The position numbers and the translations under genes were made by a program. A DNA stretch of 9,825 nt from Anaerolineae bacterium. Its GTDB lineage: Bacteria; Chloroflexota; Anaerolineae; 4572-78; NAK82. This document shows positions 1 through 6,386 of the stretch, one piece after another (the first letter of the stretch is position 1; every line of letters starts with the position of its first letter). The notes under the pieces are model-generated. The model did not search any database and had not been told where the DNA came from. It saw only the letters and a program-made list of their open reading frames with translations. The stretch lies in assembly GCA_030598425.1 (NCBI GenBank), contig JAUVPY010000051.1:1-9825 (forward strand), written 5' to 3'.

Positions 1-473
1 ACCCAGAACTTAAATTCGATGCGCTCCGCATGTCGGGCGGGGATGTCTCAGGGCGTGCGCTGCGCATTGCCAGACAGCCGGCAGAAGTCAAGGTGTTGCA
101 GCGCCGGACCGGTTACGACGATGGCTTGAAACGTGCGCTTCAAATGGCGCTCAGTATCGGCGGGTTGCGCGGCATCTTCTCAGGCGTCAACCTGGACAGC
201 TTCGAGGCCGGCGCACTGGACTTTGAATTCGCTGAGCGCGGCGTCTTTGTCACAGACAAACTCGATGAGTACGAAGAGGAGCAATTTTTCTGGGCAGCGG
301 CAAAGCTGGCCAGAGAAGCGGGGATGCCCCTGTTGGCCTATCTGGAGTACGTTGGATGGGATGAGGCTGAGTTGGCGAAATTGCGCAACGACCCAGAGTT
401 GCAAGCCAAACAGGATATGCTCGAGAATATGGGTACGTTCGGTGGTGATGAAAGCGATGAAGACGAAGAGTAA
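1..473 (+). CDS. Phage portal protein, C-terminal part (5' end cut by window)
   Basis: The reading frame is open from the first bases of the window, so the ATG at 30 is probably internal and the gene starts upstream. Portal proteins form the dodecameric ring at one capsid vertex through which DNA is packaged and ejected. The visible part has the pattern I associate with SPP1/HK97-type portal C-termini: an SGRALR motif just after the window start, then basic helical sequence (KVLQRRTGYDDGLKRALQMA), an FEFAERGVFVTDK strand region, and a helix followed by an acidic tail (DESDEDEE). The next genes are head genes (MuF, scaffold, capsid), the standard neighbours of a portal. The N-terminal two thirds is not visible. 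Identification rests on pattern and context. Confidence 0.72.
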   Translation, partial: PELKFDALRMSGGDVSGRALRIARQPAEVKVLQRRTGYDDGLKRALQMALSIGGLRGIFSGVNLDSFEAGALDFEFAERGVFVTDKLDEYEEEQFFWAAAKLAREAGMPLLAYLEYVGWDEAELAKLRNDPELQAKQDMLENMGTFGGDESDEDEE

Positions 474-537
474 ACCGCCACTACCTATGCCTGAGCCACC
501 TATGCCTATACCTGATCCTGATCCACCACCATCATGA
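457..537 (+). CDS. Possible proline-rich micro-ORF (26 aa)
   Basis: This short frame starts inside the 3' end of the portal gene, overlapping it by 17 bases, and ends at a TGA 16 bases before the next gene. The product would be a basic start (MKTKSK) followed by a strikingly regular proline-rich tail (PPLPMPEPPMPIP then DPDPPPS), with proline at nearly every second or third position. A start nine bases upstream at 448 is also possible. Only a weak purine-rich site (GGTGGTGA) precedes it. It could be a real micro-protein, a frameshifted C-terminal extension of the portal, or chance. No function can be assigned. Confidence 0.35.
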   Translation: MKTKSKPPLPMPEPPMPIPDPDPPPS

Positions 538-553
538 GACAGAGGAGAGGAAG

Positions 554-1078
554 ATGAAAGACTATAAGCCATTAGTGATATTGCCAGAGGAGATACAAAG
601 ACGGTGGGGTGCTGAGTTGCACCAAGAGGAATCGACCGGCTTTGGCGTCTTCAATTTGGTGGACATTCGGCCTACGCAGGGCGGAAGCTATCAAGGACAG
701 CGGATCGTGGTGCTGGTGGTCGATGAAAATGGAATAGCCATTCCTAATGTGCGAGTGGCTTTCTCTTTCAGCACCGCAGAGCGGTATTTGATGTCCCAGA
801 ATTTTCTATGGTCGCCACCTCATCCACGAAAAGCGTTTGTAGCTGTGACACACGGCAGCGGGGAGATTGATCAGGTTCAGGGCAGCACAGTGCCAGAGGG
901 TGGCCCTGGGGGTGTGTGTGTGTACTTGCTGGAGCCCGAATATGCAAGTGACTCGGTGACTGGCTGTGGTATGATGGAGGATCACACTGGACTGCATTTG
1001 ACCTTCCAATTACGACGGGTAGGAATCAAGTCGGTGTTGGAGCGACTGGACGCAATCGAGAGAACGCTCAGGTTTTAG
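554..1078 (+). CDS. Hypothetical virion protein with Ig/carboxypeptidase-regulatory-like beta domain
   Basis: This 174-aa protein has a strong ribosome binding site (GAGGAGAGGAAG) directly before the ATG. Residues about 48-75 (RIVVLVVDENGIAIPNVRVA then FSFST) have the shape of a transthyretin/carboxypeptidase-regulatory or Ig-like fold: a strand, a DENG turn, and 'IPNVRV' leading to the next strand. Residues 95-155 continue as beta sequence with Gly-rich turns (VPEGGPGGVCVYLLEPEY). The last 20 residues (GIKSVLERLDAIERTLR) are a short amphipathic helix that could trimerise. No signal peptide or enzyme motif is seen. Its place between portal and MuF genes suggests a virion or head-associated protein, perhaps a surface-exposed decoration. 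The fold is inferred from pattern only. Confidence 0.55.
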   Translation: MKDYKPLVILPEEIQRRWGAELHQEESTGFGVFNLVDIRPTQGGSYQGQRIVVLVVDENGIAIPNVRVAFSFSTAERYLMSQNFLWSPPHPRKAFVAVTHGSGEIDQVQGSTVPEGGPGGVCVYLLEPEYASDSVTGCGMMEDHTGLHLTFQLRRVGIKSVLERLDAIERTLRF

Positions 1079-1192
1079 ATGTCAACCGAAGAGTATTTGA
1101 GCGGCTGTGGGGCTTTGCCAGTGGTAATTCTATTTATGCTTGTAGTTATTGCGGCATTGTTTGTTCTCATTTTAACGAATGGCGGATTCTAA
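1079..1192 (+). CDS. Small single-span membrane peptide (37 aa)
   Basis: The ATG follows the TAG of the upstream gene with no gap, and the TAA is 12 bases before the MuF start. The product begins MSTEEYLSGCGALP and then has one hydrophobic stretch, residues 15-32 (VVILFMLVVIAALFVLIL), ending TNGGF. That length suits one transmembrane helix with a short N-terminal tail containing one cysteine. It is too short to match a family by eye. The tight fit between two genes supports translation by coupling. It could be a holin-like or membrane-anchoring peptide, but nothing in the sequence proves this. Confidence 0.55.
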   Translation: MSTEEYLSGCGALPVVILFMLVVIAALFVLILTNGGF

Positions 1193-1204
1193 GTGGAGTG
1201 ACCC

Positions 1205-2137
1205 TTGCCTGACCCACACGAGCGCTCCATAGCATCGGCGCTTAAGTCGGTGCAGCGGCTCAAAAAGCTGACCGATAGGATGCGCGGTATGAATAGCGCG
1301 ATCCACCGGGCCTATCGCACTGTGCTCCGGGCGTTGAAAGGCAACACCGACAACCCGGCAATTGTCACTGATGCGCTTATCACGCTGGAAGATAGCATTA
1401 GAGCGGCGGCGGCGGTCTTTTATGATGACGCGCTTGCCGTTGGGATGGCTCAGGCACAAAGAGACCTGGTTATTTACGGCCTGGGTGAGCCTGACAACGT
1501 TGATCCAAATAATGCCAATCTTGCTATTGCCTCGACTATCGGCCTGTTGCATTCTCAAAACGAACAGGCGCTTTCGATTGCCCGGCTCGATCTGGGCGAA
1601 GAGTATATCATCGGCGATGCCAGCCGGAAGGGTATCATCCAACCGGCGCCGATTCTCAGTGAGATGTCTTTTTGGCTAACTTCCCTATCTGTGCTATCAT
1701 ATGAGCAAGGCACCAAGCGCAAGATGTCTGAGCCCGAGACTGAATCGGTACGGCAGGCCGTGGCGCAAATTGACGAACATACGACCCAAACTTGCCTGAA
1801 TGTTCACGGTCAAATCGTGGGATGGAATGAGAATTTTCACTTGACCGGTACGCCACGATATGCAGACGATATGTTTGATCCGCCATTCCATCGGGGCTGT
1901 AGGACTGCTATAGCCAATCTTCTGATAGAACTTGTAGACGATGACGTAACGGCGGGGATGCGAGACGATGCCATAGAGCAAGGCAAGAAACCGAAGCCCA
2001 GCACGATGGTAGGCCGAGCACATTACAAGGTGGTTGGCAAGTCAGTCCAGCAATTCAGGGCGGGCAGGTGGCACCGGTACAAGACGTATCCTACTAACCT
2101 GGCGGCCAGAAGTGCCGCCGCCAGGTTGAACAAATAA
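1205..2137 (+). CDS. MuF-like minor head / head morphogenesis protein
   Basis: The 310-aa frame starts with TTG, preceded by a GTGGAG site; no better start lies nearby. Residues 1-180 are mostly helical. Residues 186-235 carry the phage Mu gpF (MuF, PF04233) signature: an Asp-Thr/Cys element, QIDEHTTQTCLNVHGQIVGW (D190, C197, H201, G202), then the PPxHxxCR element, DPPFHRGCRTAI (P226, P227, H229, C232, R233). MuF proteins bind the portal or capsid interior and are needed in small numbers per head, which agrees with the weak TTG start. The C-terminus (residues 265-310) is short and basic (RAGRWHRYK, AARSAAARLNK). It is not one of the long toxin domains fused to some MuF proteins. Its position between portal and scaffold matches SPP1-type phages. 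Confidence 0.82.
   Translation: MPDPHERSIASALKSVQRLKKLTDRMRGMNSAIHRAYRTVLRALKGNTDNPAIVTDALITLEDSIRAAAAVFYDDALAVGMAQAQRDLVIYGLGEPDNVDPNNANLAIASTIGLLHSQNEQALSIARLDLGEEYIIGDASRKGIIQPAPILSEMSFWLTSLSVLSYEQGTKRKMSEPETESVRQAVAQIDEHTTQTCLNVHGQIVGWNENFHLTGTPRYADDMFDPPFHRGCRTAIANLLIELVDDDVTAGMRDDAIEQGKKPKPSTMVGRAHYKVVGKSVQQFRAGRWHRYKTYPTNLAARSAAARLNK
2096..2127 (+). repeat. Inverted repeat with 11-bp perfect stem at the 3' end of the MuF gene
   Basis: AACCTGGCGGC (2096-2106) pairs perfectly with GCCGCCAGGTT (2117-2127) around a 10-base loop, just inside the coding sequence and ending 7 bases before the stop codon. The stem is GC-rich and would be stable in RNA. No T tract follows (GAACAAATAATCTGG), so it is not a standard intrinsic terminator. 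It may act in mRNA stability or attenuation, or merely reflect the Ala/Arg-rich end of the protein. Confidence 0.5.
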
Positions 2138-2165
2138 TCTGGGGAATCTTTGAAAGGAGAATCCA

Positions 2166-2363
2166 ATGGCTAACGGAAATATCACCATATTCAGAATCGT
2201 AGCCAGTGCCGTTATCGGGCTCGTCGCTATCGGCGGCGGCATCTTCCTGCTGTACTCTGGCGTGGAAGTGCCAGGCACATTCTGGTATCTGGCGGCCGCT
2301 GCCCTGGTAGGCGTGGTCGGCGTTGACGTGTTGGCGACTATCGTCAACAAAATCAAGAAGTAG
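2166..2363 (+). CDS. Small two-span membrane protein (65 aa)
   Basis: A clear AAAGGAG site at 2153-2159 precedes the ATG. The protein has two hydrophobic segments, about residues 8-30 (FRIVASAVIGLVAIGGGIFL and on) and 40-60 (WYLAAAALVGVVGVDVLATI), joined by a short turn (SGVEVPGT), and a basic C-terminus (NKIKK). Two spans with a charged end resembles class II holins in layout, but holins are usually beside lysis genes and none is visible here. It lies between MuF and scaffold genes, beside another small membrane protein. Translation is well supported; the role is unknown. Confidence 0.7.
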   Translation: MANGNITIFRIVASAVIGLVAIGGGIFLLYSGVEVPGTFWYLAAAALVGVVGVDVLATIVNKIKK

Positions 2364-2377
2364 GAGGCCGAGATGGC
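2364..2377 (+). repeat. 14-bp direct repeat at a translation start, copy 1
   Basis: GAGGCCGAGATGGC occurs here, spanning the ribosome binding region and start codon of the 50-aa membrane protein, and again at 2525-2538. Confidence 0.6.
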
Positions 2378-2525
2378 TGATGAAACGTCCAAGGGACTGG
2401 GGCAAGGGGTTGGAATTGCAGCGGGTCTAACGGCTTTTCCTGTCCTGGTTGCGGTAGTTGTGGCCCTGGTTGCGATTGTTTCGTGTGGTGGGTGCTTACT
2501 GCTGGGTCTCGCAGGCAGCGCATAG
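2373..2525 (+). CDS. Small membrane protein with CGGC motif (50 aa)
   Basis: The ATG is nine bases after the stop of the previous gene, preceded by a GGAGG at 2363-2367. The product has a short polar N-terminus (MADETSKGLGQG), a small-residue stretch, and a hydrophobic segment at about residues 21-47 containing VLVAVVVALVAIVS and a CGGCLLLGL end. This fits one transmembrane helix, with two cysteines in a CGGC arrangement at or in the membrane. No lipobox is convincing and no family is recognised. With the 37-aa and 65-aa genes it makes three tiny membrane proteins among the head genes. Confidence 0.55.
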   Translation: MADETSKGLGQGVGIAAGLTAFPVLVAVVVALVAIVSCGGCLLLGLAGSA

Positions 2526-2538
2526 AGGCCGAGATGGC
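2525..2538 (+). repeat. 14-bp direct repeat at a translation start, copy 2
   Basis: This is an exact copy of 2364-2377. Here its ATG (2534) opens only a six-codon frame (MAEGKG) that stops at 2552-2554, immediately before the scaffold gene start at 2556. It may be a remnant of a local duplication. Confidence 0.55.
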
Positions 2539-2555
2539 CGAAGGGAAGGGATGAG

Positions 2556-3053
2556 ATGTCCGAAGAAGAGGAAATGACTCCAGTGGAGTTAAAGGTAGCT
2601 CTTGAAAATGTGCGTGATGCACTAAAACGGGCCAATGCTGAGTCTGCTGACCGGCGCAAGAAACTGGAGGTTTACGAGGCGGAGAAGAAAGAACTCAAAG
2701 ATAAGAGTCTCTCCAACTCAGAGAAGTTCCAGGTTGAGATCAAGGCCGTCAGCGAAGCACATAAAACCCTGAAAGCTGAGTTGCACGCGGAGAGAGTCCG
2801 CAATGCAGTAACTACAGAAGCACAAAAATTGGGCTTTGCCAGTCCCGATGATGCTTATGCCCTGACTGACTTGTCCGAGATTGATATAACCGATGGCAAG
2901 GTGGTTGGCTTCGAGAAGTCATTGAAGGCCCTGGCCGAAAGTGGCCGCTTGGTGATGGCTGATCAGAAGCGCGGCGACAGTCTGGGCACGCCTTTAGGCA
3001 AGGGCAAACCCGCAAGCGGCGCGGAGAAAGCGCCTGTTCAAATCAGAGTATAA
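2556..3053 (+). CDS. Phage capsid scaffolding protein
   Basis: This 165-aa protein follows a purine-rich site (GAAGGGAAGGG). Residues about 5-90 are highly charged and predicted coiled coil (ALENVRDALKRANAESADRR, KLEVYEAEKKELKDK). Next is an A..LGF.SPDDAYALTDLSEI element at 89-110, a DGKVVGF strand at 113-119, and a short helix (SLKALAES). This order of coiled coil, 'GF..p.dA..L.dls.i', 'dG.v.G' and a low-complexity basic tail is typical of phage GP20/DUF4355-type scaffolds. Scaffolds direct assembly of the capsid protein into proheads and then leave. The position directly upstream of decoration and major capsid genes agrees. No protease motif is seen. Confidence 0.8.
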   Translation: MSEEEEMTPVELKVALENVRDALKRANAESADRRKKLEVYEAEKKELKDKSLSNSEKFQVEIKAVSEAHKTLKAELHAERVRNAVTTEAQKLGFASPDDAYALTDLSEIDITDGKVVGFEKSLKALAESGRLVMADQKRGDSLGTPLGKGKPASGAEKAPVQIRV

Positions 3054-3064
3054 GGAGAATAACA

Positions 3065-3499
3065 ATGACAAACTTAACTGTTACGGCTGCCCAGGTGGGT
3101 CTCGTTGATCCGACCAAAGCAGTCCTCAAAGACTTCATTGCCAATGCGGCCATCACAAAGGGACAGGTCGTGGCGATGGGGACCGGTGGCACGATTGATC
3201 CCGCTGATGCCTCAGACGGCGGCGGGTATCTCTTCGAGCAAGTTGTTGGCGTCGCTATCAACGCTGGCGGCGCTGGCGCGGCCATCACCGTACTAATGCA
3301 AGGCGAAATGTACGGTTACACCGTCTCGGGCCTCAACTGCGGCGCGATTGTTTATCTATCTGACGACGCCGGCAGGATGGCCGATGCGCAGGGGACTGTC
3401 CTAGTTCGCTTGGGACGTGTCACTGCTCTGACTGACAAGGGCACGACCAACGTAACGCACATCCACGTTGACCTGGCAGAAGCCCTTTGGATCACATAG
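3065..3499 (+). CDS. Capsid decoration protein, DUF2190-like
   Basis: The protein is 144 aa, with AAGGAGAATAACA before the ATG. It is Gly/Ala/Val-rich and almost entirely beta. Residues 25-40 (ANAAITKGQVVAMGTGGTID), 56-67 (YLFEQVVGVAIN), 70-90 (GAGAAITVLMQGEMYGY) and 91-122 (CGAIVYLSDDAGRM then VLVRLGRVT) give the beta-barrel pattern of DUF2190/lambda gpD-like proteins: 'kG..v......g.i', 'GVA..aa..G..v.v...G', 'G..vy', 'vG.v'. Such proteins sit at capsid three-fold sites and stabilise the expanded head. The gene lies just before the major capsid gene, and both share a GGAGAATAA leader. The family call is by pattern. Confidence 0.7.
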   Translation: MTNLTVTAAQVGLVDPTKAVLKDFIANAAITKGQVVAMGTGGTIDPADASDGGGYLFEQVVGVAINAGGAGAAITVLMQGEMYGYTVSGLNCGAIVYLSDDAGRMADAQGTVLVRLGRVTALTDKGTTNVTHIHVDLAEALWIT

Positions 3500-3510
3500 G
3501 AGAATAAGAC

Positions 3511-4608
3511 ATGAGTGGAATTTTCGGACATCTCAACCTGTCGGACTCCGACAGAGTTTTCAACCAGACAGCAGGGCAGCGCGTGATCTTCGAGGCGGCG
3601 AGCGATTACGTCAATCGCTCTTCGGAGGAGCTTAATCGCCTGCTGAGCGTGTTCATCGCTCGCTCTACGTCGGACTACAAACTACGCTACAAGCTGCCCG
3701 GCAATGGGTACTTGCAGCGACGTGGGCCTGATGGCCGCTATGGCGCTGTGAAGGCTATCGGCCAATGGGACGTGTCATTCCCCCTCGAAGACTTCGGCGC
3801 TATGATCGTAGGCAACGACGTGGATATGGCCTATATGACGGTCGAAGAGCTTGACCGGCACATCCGCACCGTCGTGCAACAGAACGTCAACAGCGTGCGC
3901 TTCGAAGTTTTGACCGCGCTGATGAACAAGACCAACGCAACCTTCGTCGATCCTCTACACGGCAGTCTCACGATCCGCCGGCTGGCCAATACCGACAGCA
4001 CCCTTTACCCGCCAGTCATCGGCTCGATGACAGAGGCCGACGACCAGCATTATCACGAGCTGGGCGATGCTGCTACAGCGATCGATGACACCCACGATCC
4101 GTGGTCTGGCGTCAACACCAATAGCATCAACATCATCACTAAGCTTTCGGAGCACTTTGGTATCAGTGCTGGCTCTTCGGAGATCGTCACTTTCATCAAT
4201 GGGGCAGAAGTGACCGAAGTTGCAGCGCTGACCGACTTCGAGCCTGTGGCCATCTTGCAGATCCGTGAGGGTACTCAGACAGCCGCACCGGTTGGAGTTC
4301 CTACCAATCTTCCTGGCGTCGTCATTGGACGGCACCGGGCCGGTGCGTGGATCGTGCGCTGGGACTGGGTGCCAGCTACCTACATGCTGAGCGTGCATAC
4401 CGGCGTAGAGCCGCCTCTGTACAAGCGCGTTGACCCGGCCGATACTGGCCTGGGCACTGACTTGCAGTTGGTGGCGACAGATGAGGAATTCCCGTTCCGG
4501 GAGTCGATCTGGCGGCACCGTTTCGGGTTCGGAGTTGCCAACCGTCTGAATGGGTACGCGCTTGAATGTGCGGCCGATTCGACCTACAGCAATCCAACGT
4601 TGGCGTAG
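3511..4608 (+). CDS. Major capsid protein
   Basis: This 365-aa protein starts at ATG after TAGGAGAATAAGAC. It follows the scaffold and decoration genes, the normal site of the major capsid gene, and is of the usual size for an HK97-fold capsid protein that uses a separate scaffold. Visible parts are a helical N-arm (residues 20-52, TAGQRVIFEAASDYVNRSSE), a strand-rich E-loop-like part (56-98), then IGQWDVSFPLEDFGAMIVGN and a long 'spine-like' helix at about 108-140 (EELDRHIRTVVQQNVNSVRF). The later half is beta-rich (VVIGRHRAGAWIVRWDWVPA) and ends in a FRESIWRHRFGFGVANRLNG region typical of capsid C-termini. No cleaved delta domain or protease site is evident. Confidence 0.82.
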   Translation: MSGIFGHLNLSDSDRVFNQTAGQRVIFEAASDYVNRSSEELNRLLSVFIARSTSDYKLRYKLPGNGYLQRRGPDGRYGAVKAIGQWDVSFPLEDFGAMIVGNDVDMAYMTVEELDRHIRTVVQQNVNSVRFEVLTALMNKTNATFVDPLHGSLTIRRLANTDSTLYPPVIGSMTEADDQHYHELGDAATAIDDTHDPWSGVNTNSINIITKLSEHFGISAGSSEIVTFINGAEVTEVAALTDFEPVAILQIREGTQTAAPVGVPTNLPGVVIGRHRAGAWIVRWDWVPATYMLSVHTGVEPPLYKRVDPADTGLGTDLQLVATDEEFPFRESIWRHRFGFGVANRLNGYALECAADSTYSNPTLA

Positions 4609-4616
4609 GTGATACA

Positions 4617-4787
4617 ATGGCGACGAAGAAAGCTGAAAAACTCAGAGAAGACGAGTACCGCCTGATGCTGGAAAACGGCATCAAGACGATACTGGCGTCG
4701 CAGGCGAATATGCTGGCGGAGCTAAGAAAGCTCACTGCCCGTATCAAAGCACTGGAGGGCCAAAATGCGAAACAGATACGTAAGTAA
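4617..4787 (+). CDS. Small coiled-coil protein (56 aa)
   Basis: The frame is open from 4566, inside the capsid gene, but the start at 4617 is preferred: it lies eight bases after the capsid stop and has a TAGGTGAT purine site. The protein is lysine-rich and helical: KKAEKLREDEYRLMLENGIK, then hydrophobic heptads (ILASQANMLAELRKLTARIK, ALEGQN). It would form a short dimeric or trimeric coiled coil. Its 3' end overlaps the next gene by 23 bases, so the two are probably translationally coupled. No family is recognised; a small virion or assembly factor is plausible. Confidence 0.6.
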   Translation: MATKKAEKLREDEYRLMLENGIKTILASQANMLAELRKLTARIKALEGQNAKQIRK

Positions 4788-5946
4788 AGCAATCCCCCTG
4801 ATCGTTCTGGCCCTGGTACTTCTGGTCGGCGGTCTGGTAAGCTGCGCTCAGGATGAAGTAGGAGCCCTGGCAAGGAAGCAGCGATTTAGTCACGTCCTTA
4901 CCAGGGACTTCACTGTCCAGAACGATTCGACCCTGGGCAATGCAGCCAACGATACTACAACCTTCAACGGGAACATGGTCTTCAATGGCATCCCCGATAC
5001 GGACACCGGCTCATACGATGAATGGTTCCTCATCGAAGGTGAAATGACCGGCGTTGCTAACAAAGACCGGAATTTCGGTCTCGTCATCGAGATGACACGC
5101 CCGGCGGGGCAGGGAATCACTACAGGGGACCACCTTGAAGCGGCACTGAAGATCGCCATTGATACTGAGGCGACTACTACTACGGCCGGTACGACAATGA
5201 GGGCCATCGATGCCGAGGCCAAAGCCGATAATCCCGGCGGCACGGTGACGAACCTCTATGGAGCCTCGATCACGGCGAAGAGTGACACCGGAGCGGGCGA
5301 TGTGGACTCGATGATTGCGGCGACGTTCCACGCCAATAACAATGCTGCTGTCCGCTCGAACCTTATGGTGGCCGACTTCAACTTGTATCGTCAAGCTGCC
5401 ACTGTGCCAACGAATGAGTATGGTATCCAGGTGCGTAGTACCAGTTCTACCGGCTCCGGGGCGGATGCTGCCGTCTACGTCAAGAGTGCTTGGGCCGGTT
5501 CCGCGACTACAGACAGTTGGGACTACGGGCTCGATCTGAGCGGAGCGGCAATCAATACCGCTGACATCAGGCTAGAGAACGGCGAGACCATCAACAACAA
5601 CAACGATACCGCCGTTCAGGTTGGCGGGTTCCTGGCCTTCACTGAAGGAACCGTGATCGATCTTTCATCGGGTGGCACCATTACCCCCACTGCATCCTAC
5701 CAACCAATCACCACAGCGGAGTCCGGTTCGACTACTACTGATACGACTACTGCAATCGCTGACGGTGCTGTGGCTGGTGCAATGCTCATTCTGTGCAACG
5801 AAGACGCTCAGGACATCGTGATCGACGATGGGGCAAATACTGACATCGGCGGCAACCAGACCTTGACCGGTGGCGCTGATGACTGTCTGTGGTTGATCTG
5901 GAATGGCGCTGACTGGAACAAGATTGCCGAGATAGGGGATAACTAA
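4765..5946 (+). CDS. Beta-rich virion-type protein with lipoprotein signal peptide
   Basis: A CTGGAGGGCCAAA site precedes the ATG. Residues 1-27 form a lipoprotein (type II) signal: basic start (MRNRYVSK), hydrophobic core (AIPLIVLALVLLVGG) and lipobox L-V-S-C with C27 as the expected lipidated residue. The mature part opens with FTVQNDSTLGNAANDTTTFN and GNMVFNG, a 'TLGN..DTTTFNG' pattern I associate with phage fiber proteins. A long beta, Thr/Ala/Gly-rich middle (residues 70-275) follows. The last about 90 residues (from GGTITPTASYQPITT to WNGADWNKIAEIGDN) have the layout of a phage fiber or head-decoration domain: 'GAMLILCNEDAQDIVIDDG', 'GNQTLTGGADDCLWLIWNG'. It lies between capsid-associated genes and the adaptor. 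It could be a displayed virion protein or a phage-made cell-surface protein. Signal and beta-rich composition are visible; the role is inferred. Confidence 0.65.
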   Translation: MRNRYVSKAIPLIVLALVLLVGGLVSCAQDEVGALARKQRFSHVLTRDFTVQNDSTLGNAANDTTTFNGNMVFNGIPDTDTGSYDEWFLIEGEMTGVANKDRNFGLVIEMTRPAGQGITTGDHLEAALKIAIDTEATTTTAGTTMRAIDAEAKADNPGGTVTNLYGASITAKSDTGAGDVDSMIAATFHANNNAAVRSNLMVADFNLYRQAATVPTNEYGIQVRSTSSTGSGADAAVYVKSAWAGSATTDSWDYGLDLSGAAINTADIRLENGETINNNNDTAVQVGGFLAFTEGTVIDLSSGGTITPTASYQPITTAESGSTTTDTTTAIADGAVAGAMLILCNEDAQDIVIDDGANTDIGGNQTLTGGADDCLWLIWNGADWNKIAEIGDN

Positions 5947-6386
5947 TGGCAGTCACACGTGCAAACGTGGAAACTGTCCTGGTCGCCCGTCTTGGGCCGT
6001 TGATGACGAAAGCGGCCCAAGACGGCACGACTGTGGATGGGACCAACGCCGACCTGGCAGACCCGATAGCCTGGGCCTTGCGGGTGGCGGGTTACACGAC
6101 GGCAGATGTCACCGATCCAACTACGGCTGAGGTGGCAGCGGCGGAAGATGACATCGATGAAGTACTTGCCCTCAGTGAACTCCGCACGATGGAAAACACT
6201 CTGGGCAATCTGGACGACGTGGATACTGCGGTTGGCCCTCGTGATGAAAAGCTGAGTCAATTGGCAGCGCAACTTGCGCAGATGATAAAATTCAAGCGCG
6301 TCGTACTAGAACTGTCTTATGGCTATGGTGCAAGCGCGTTAACCACTGGCACGCTCACCTACGAATTCGCAGAGCACGACGAATAA
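5946..6386 (+). CDS. Probable head-tail adaptor/connector protein
   Basis: The start overlaps the upstream stop by one base (TAATG), and its stop overlaps the next start in the same way, so three genes are tightly coupled. The 146-aa product is helical at the N-terminus: [16 protein letters not shown], then a [20 protein letters not shown] segment, an acidic helix ([20 protein letters not shown]), [20 protein letters not shown], and a helix rich in Gln/Leu ([18 protein letters not shown]). The helix-loop-helix layout and size fit adaptor proteins that bind below the portal (HK97 gp6/SPP1 gp15 type). The gene order (capsid, this gene, closure, gp10-like) agrees. No catalytic motif is seen. The specific family is inferred. 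Confidence 0.55.
   Translation: MAVTRANVETVLVARLGPLMTKAAQDGTTVDGTNADLADPIAWALRVAGYTTADVTDPTTAEVAAAEDDIDEVLALSELRTMENTLGNLDDVDTAVGPRDEKLSQLAAQLAQMIKFKRVVLELSYGYGASALTTGTLTYEFAEHDE

Noticed and set aside
1205..2137. MuF polymorphic toxin (MuF fused to an effector)
   Set aside because: Only about 75 residues follow the PPFHRGCR motif, basic and without any toxin-like catalytic pattern; this is an ordinary minor head protein.
2166..2363. Firm call as a holin
   Set aside because: Two spans and a basic tail fit, but no endolysin or spanin gene is nearby and it sits between head genes, so only the membrane topology is reported.
2042..2659. Minus-strand open frame of 205 codons
   Set aside because: It crosses the MuF end, both small membrane genes and the scaffold start. 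Its product is low-complexity (Thr/Ala/Pro/Ser-rich) with no recognisable domain, and the plus-strand genes have good ribosome binding sites.
4332..4346. Palindrome GCACCGG-G-CCGGTGC as an operator or terminator
   Set aside because: It sits deep inside the capsid coding sequence, has no T tract, and is short enough to arise by chance in GC-rich codons.
3955..4617. Minus-strand open frame of 220 codons opposite the capsid gene
   Set aside because: It lies almost wholly within the well-supported capsid gene, its sequence has no recognisable domain, and it is best explained as a shadow of that gene's codon use.
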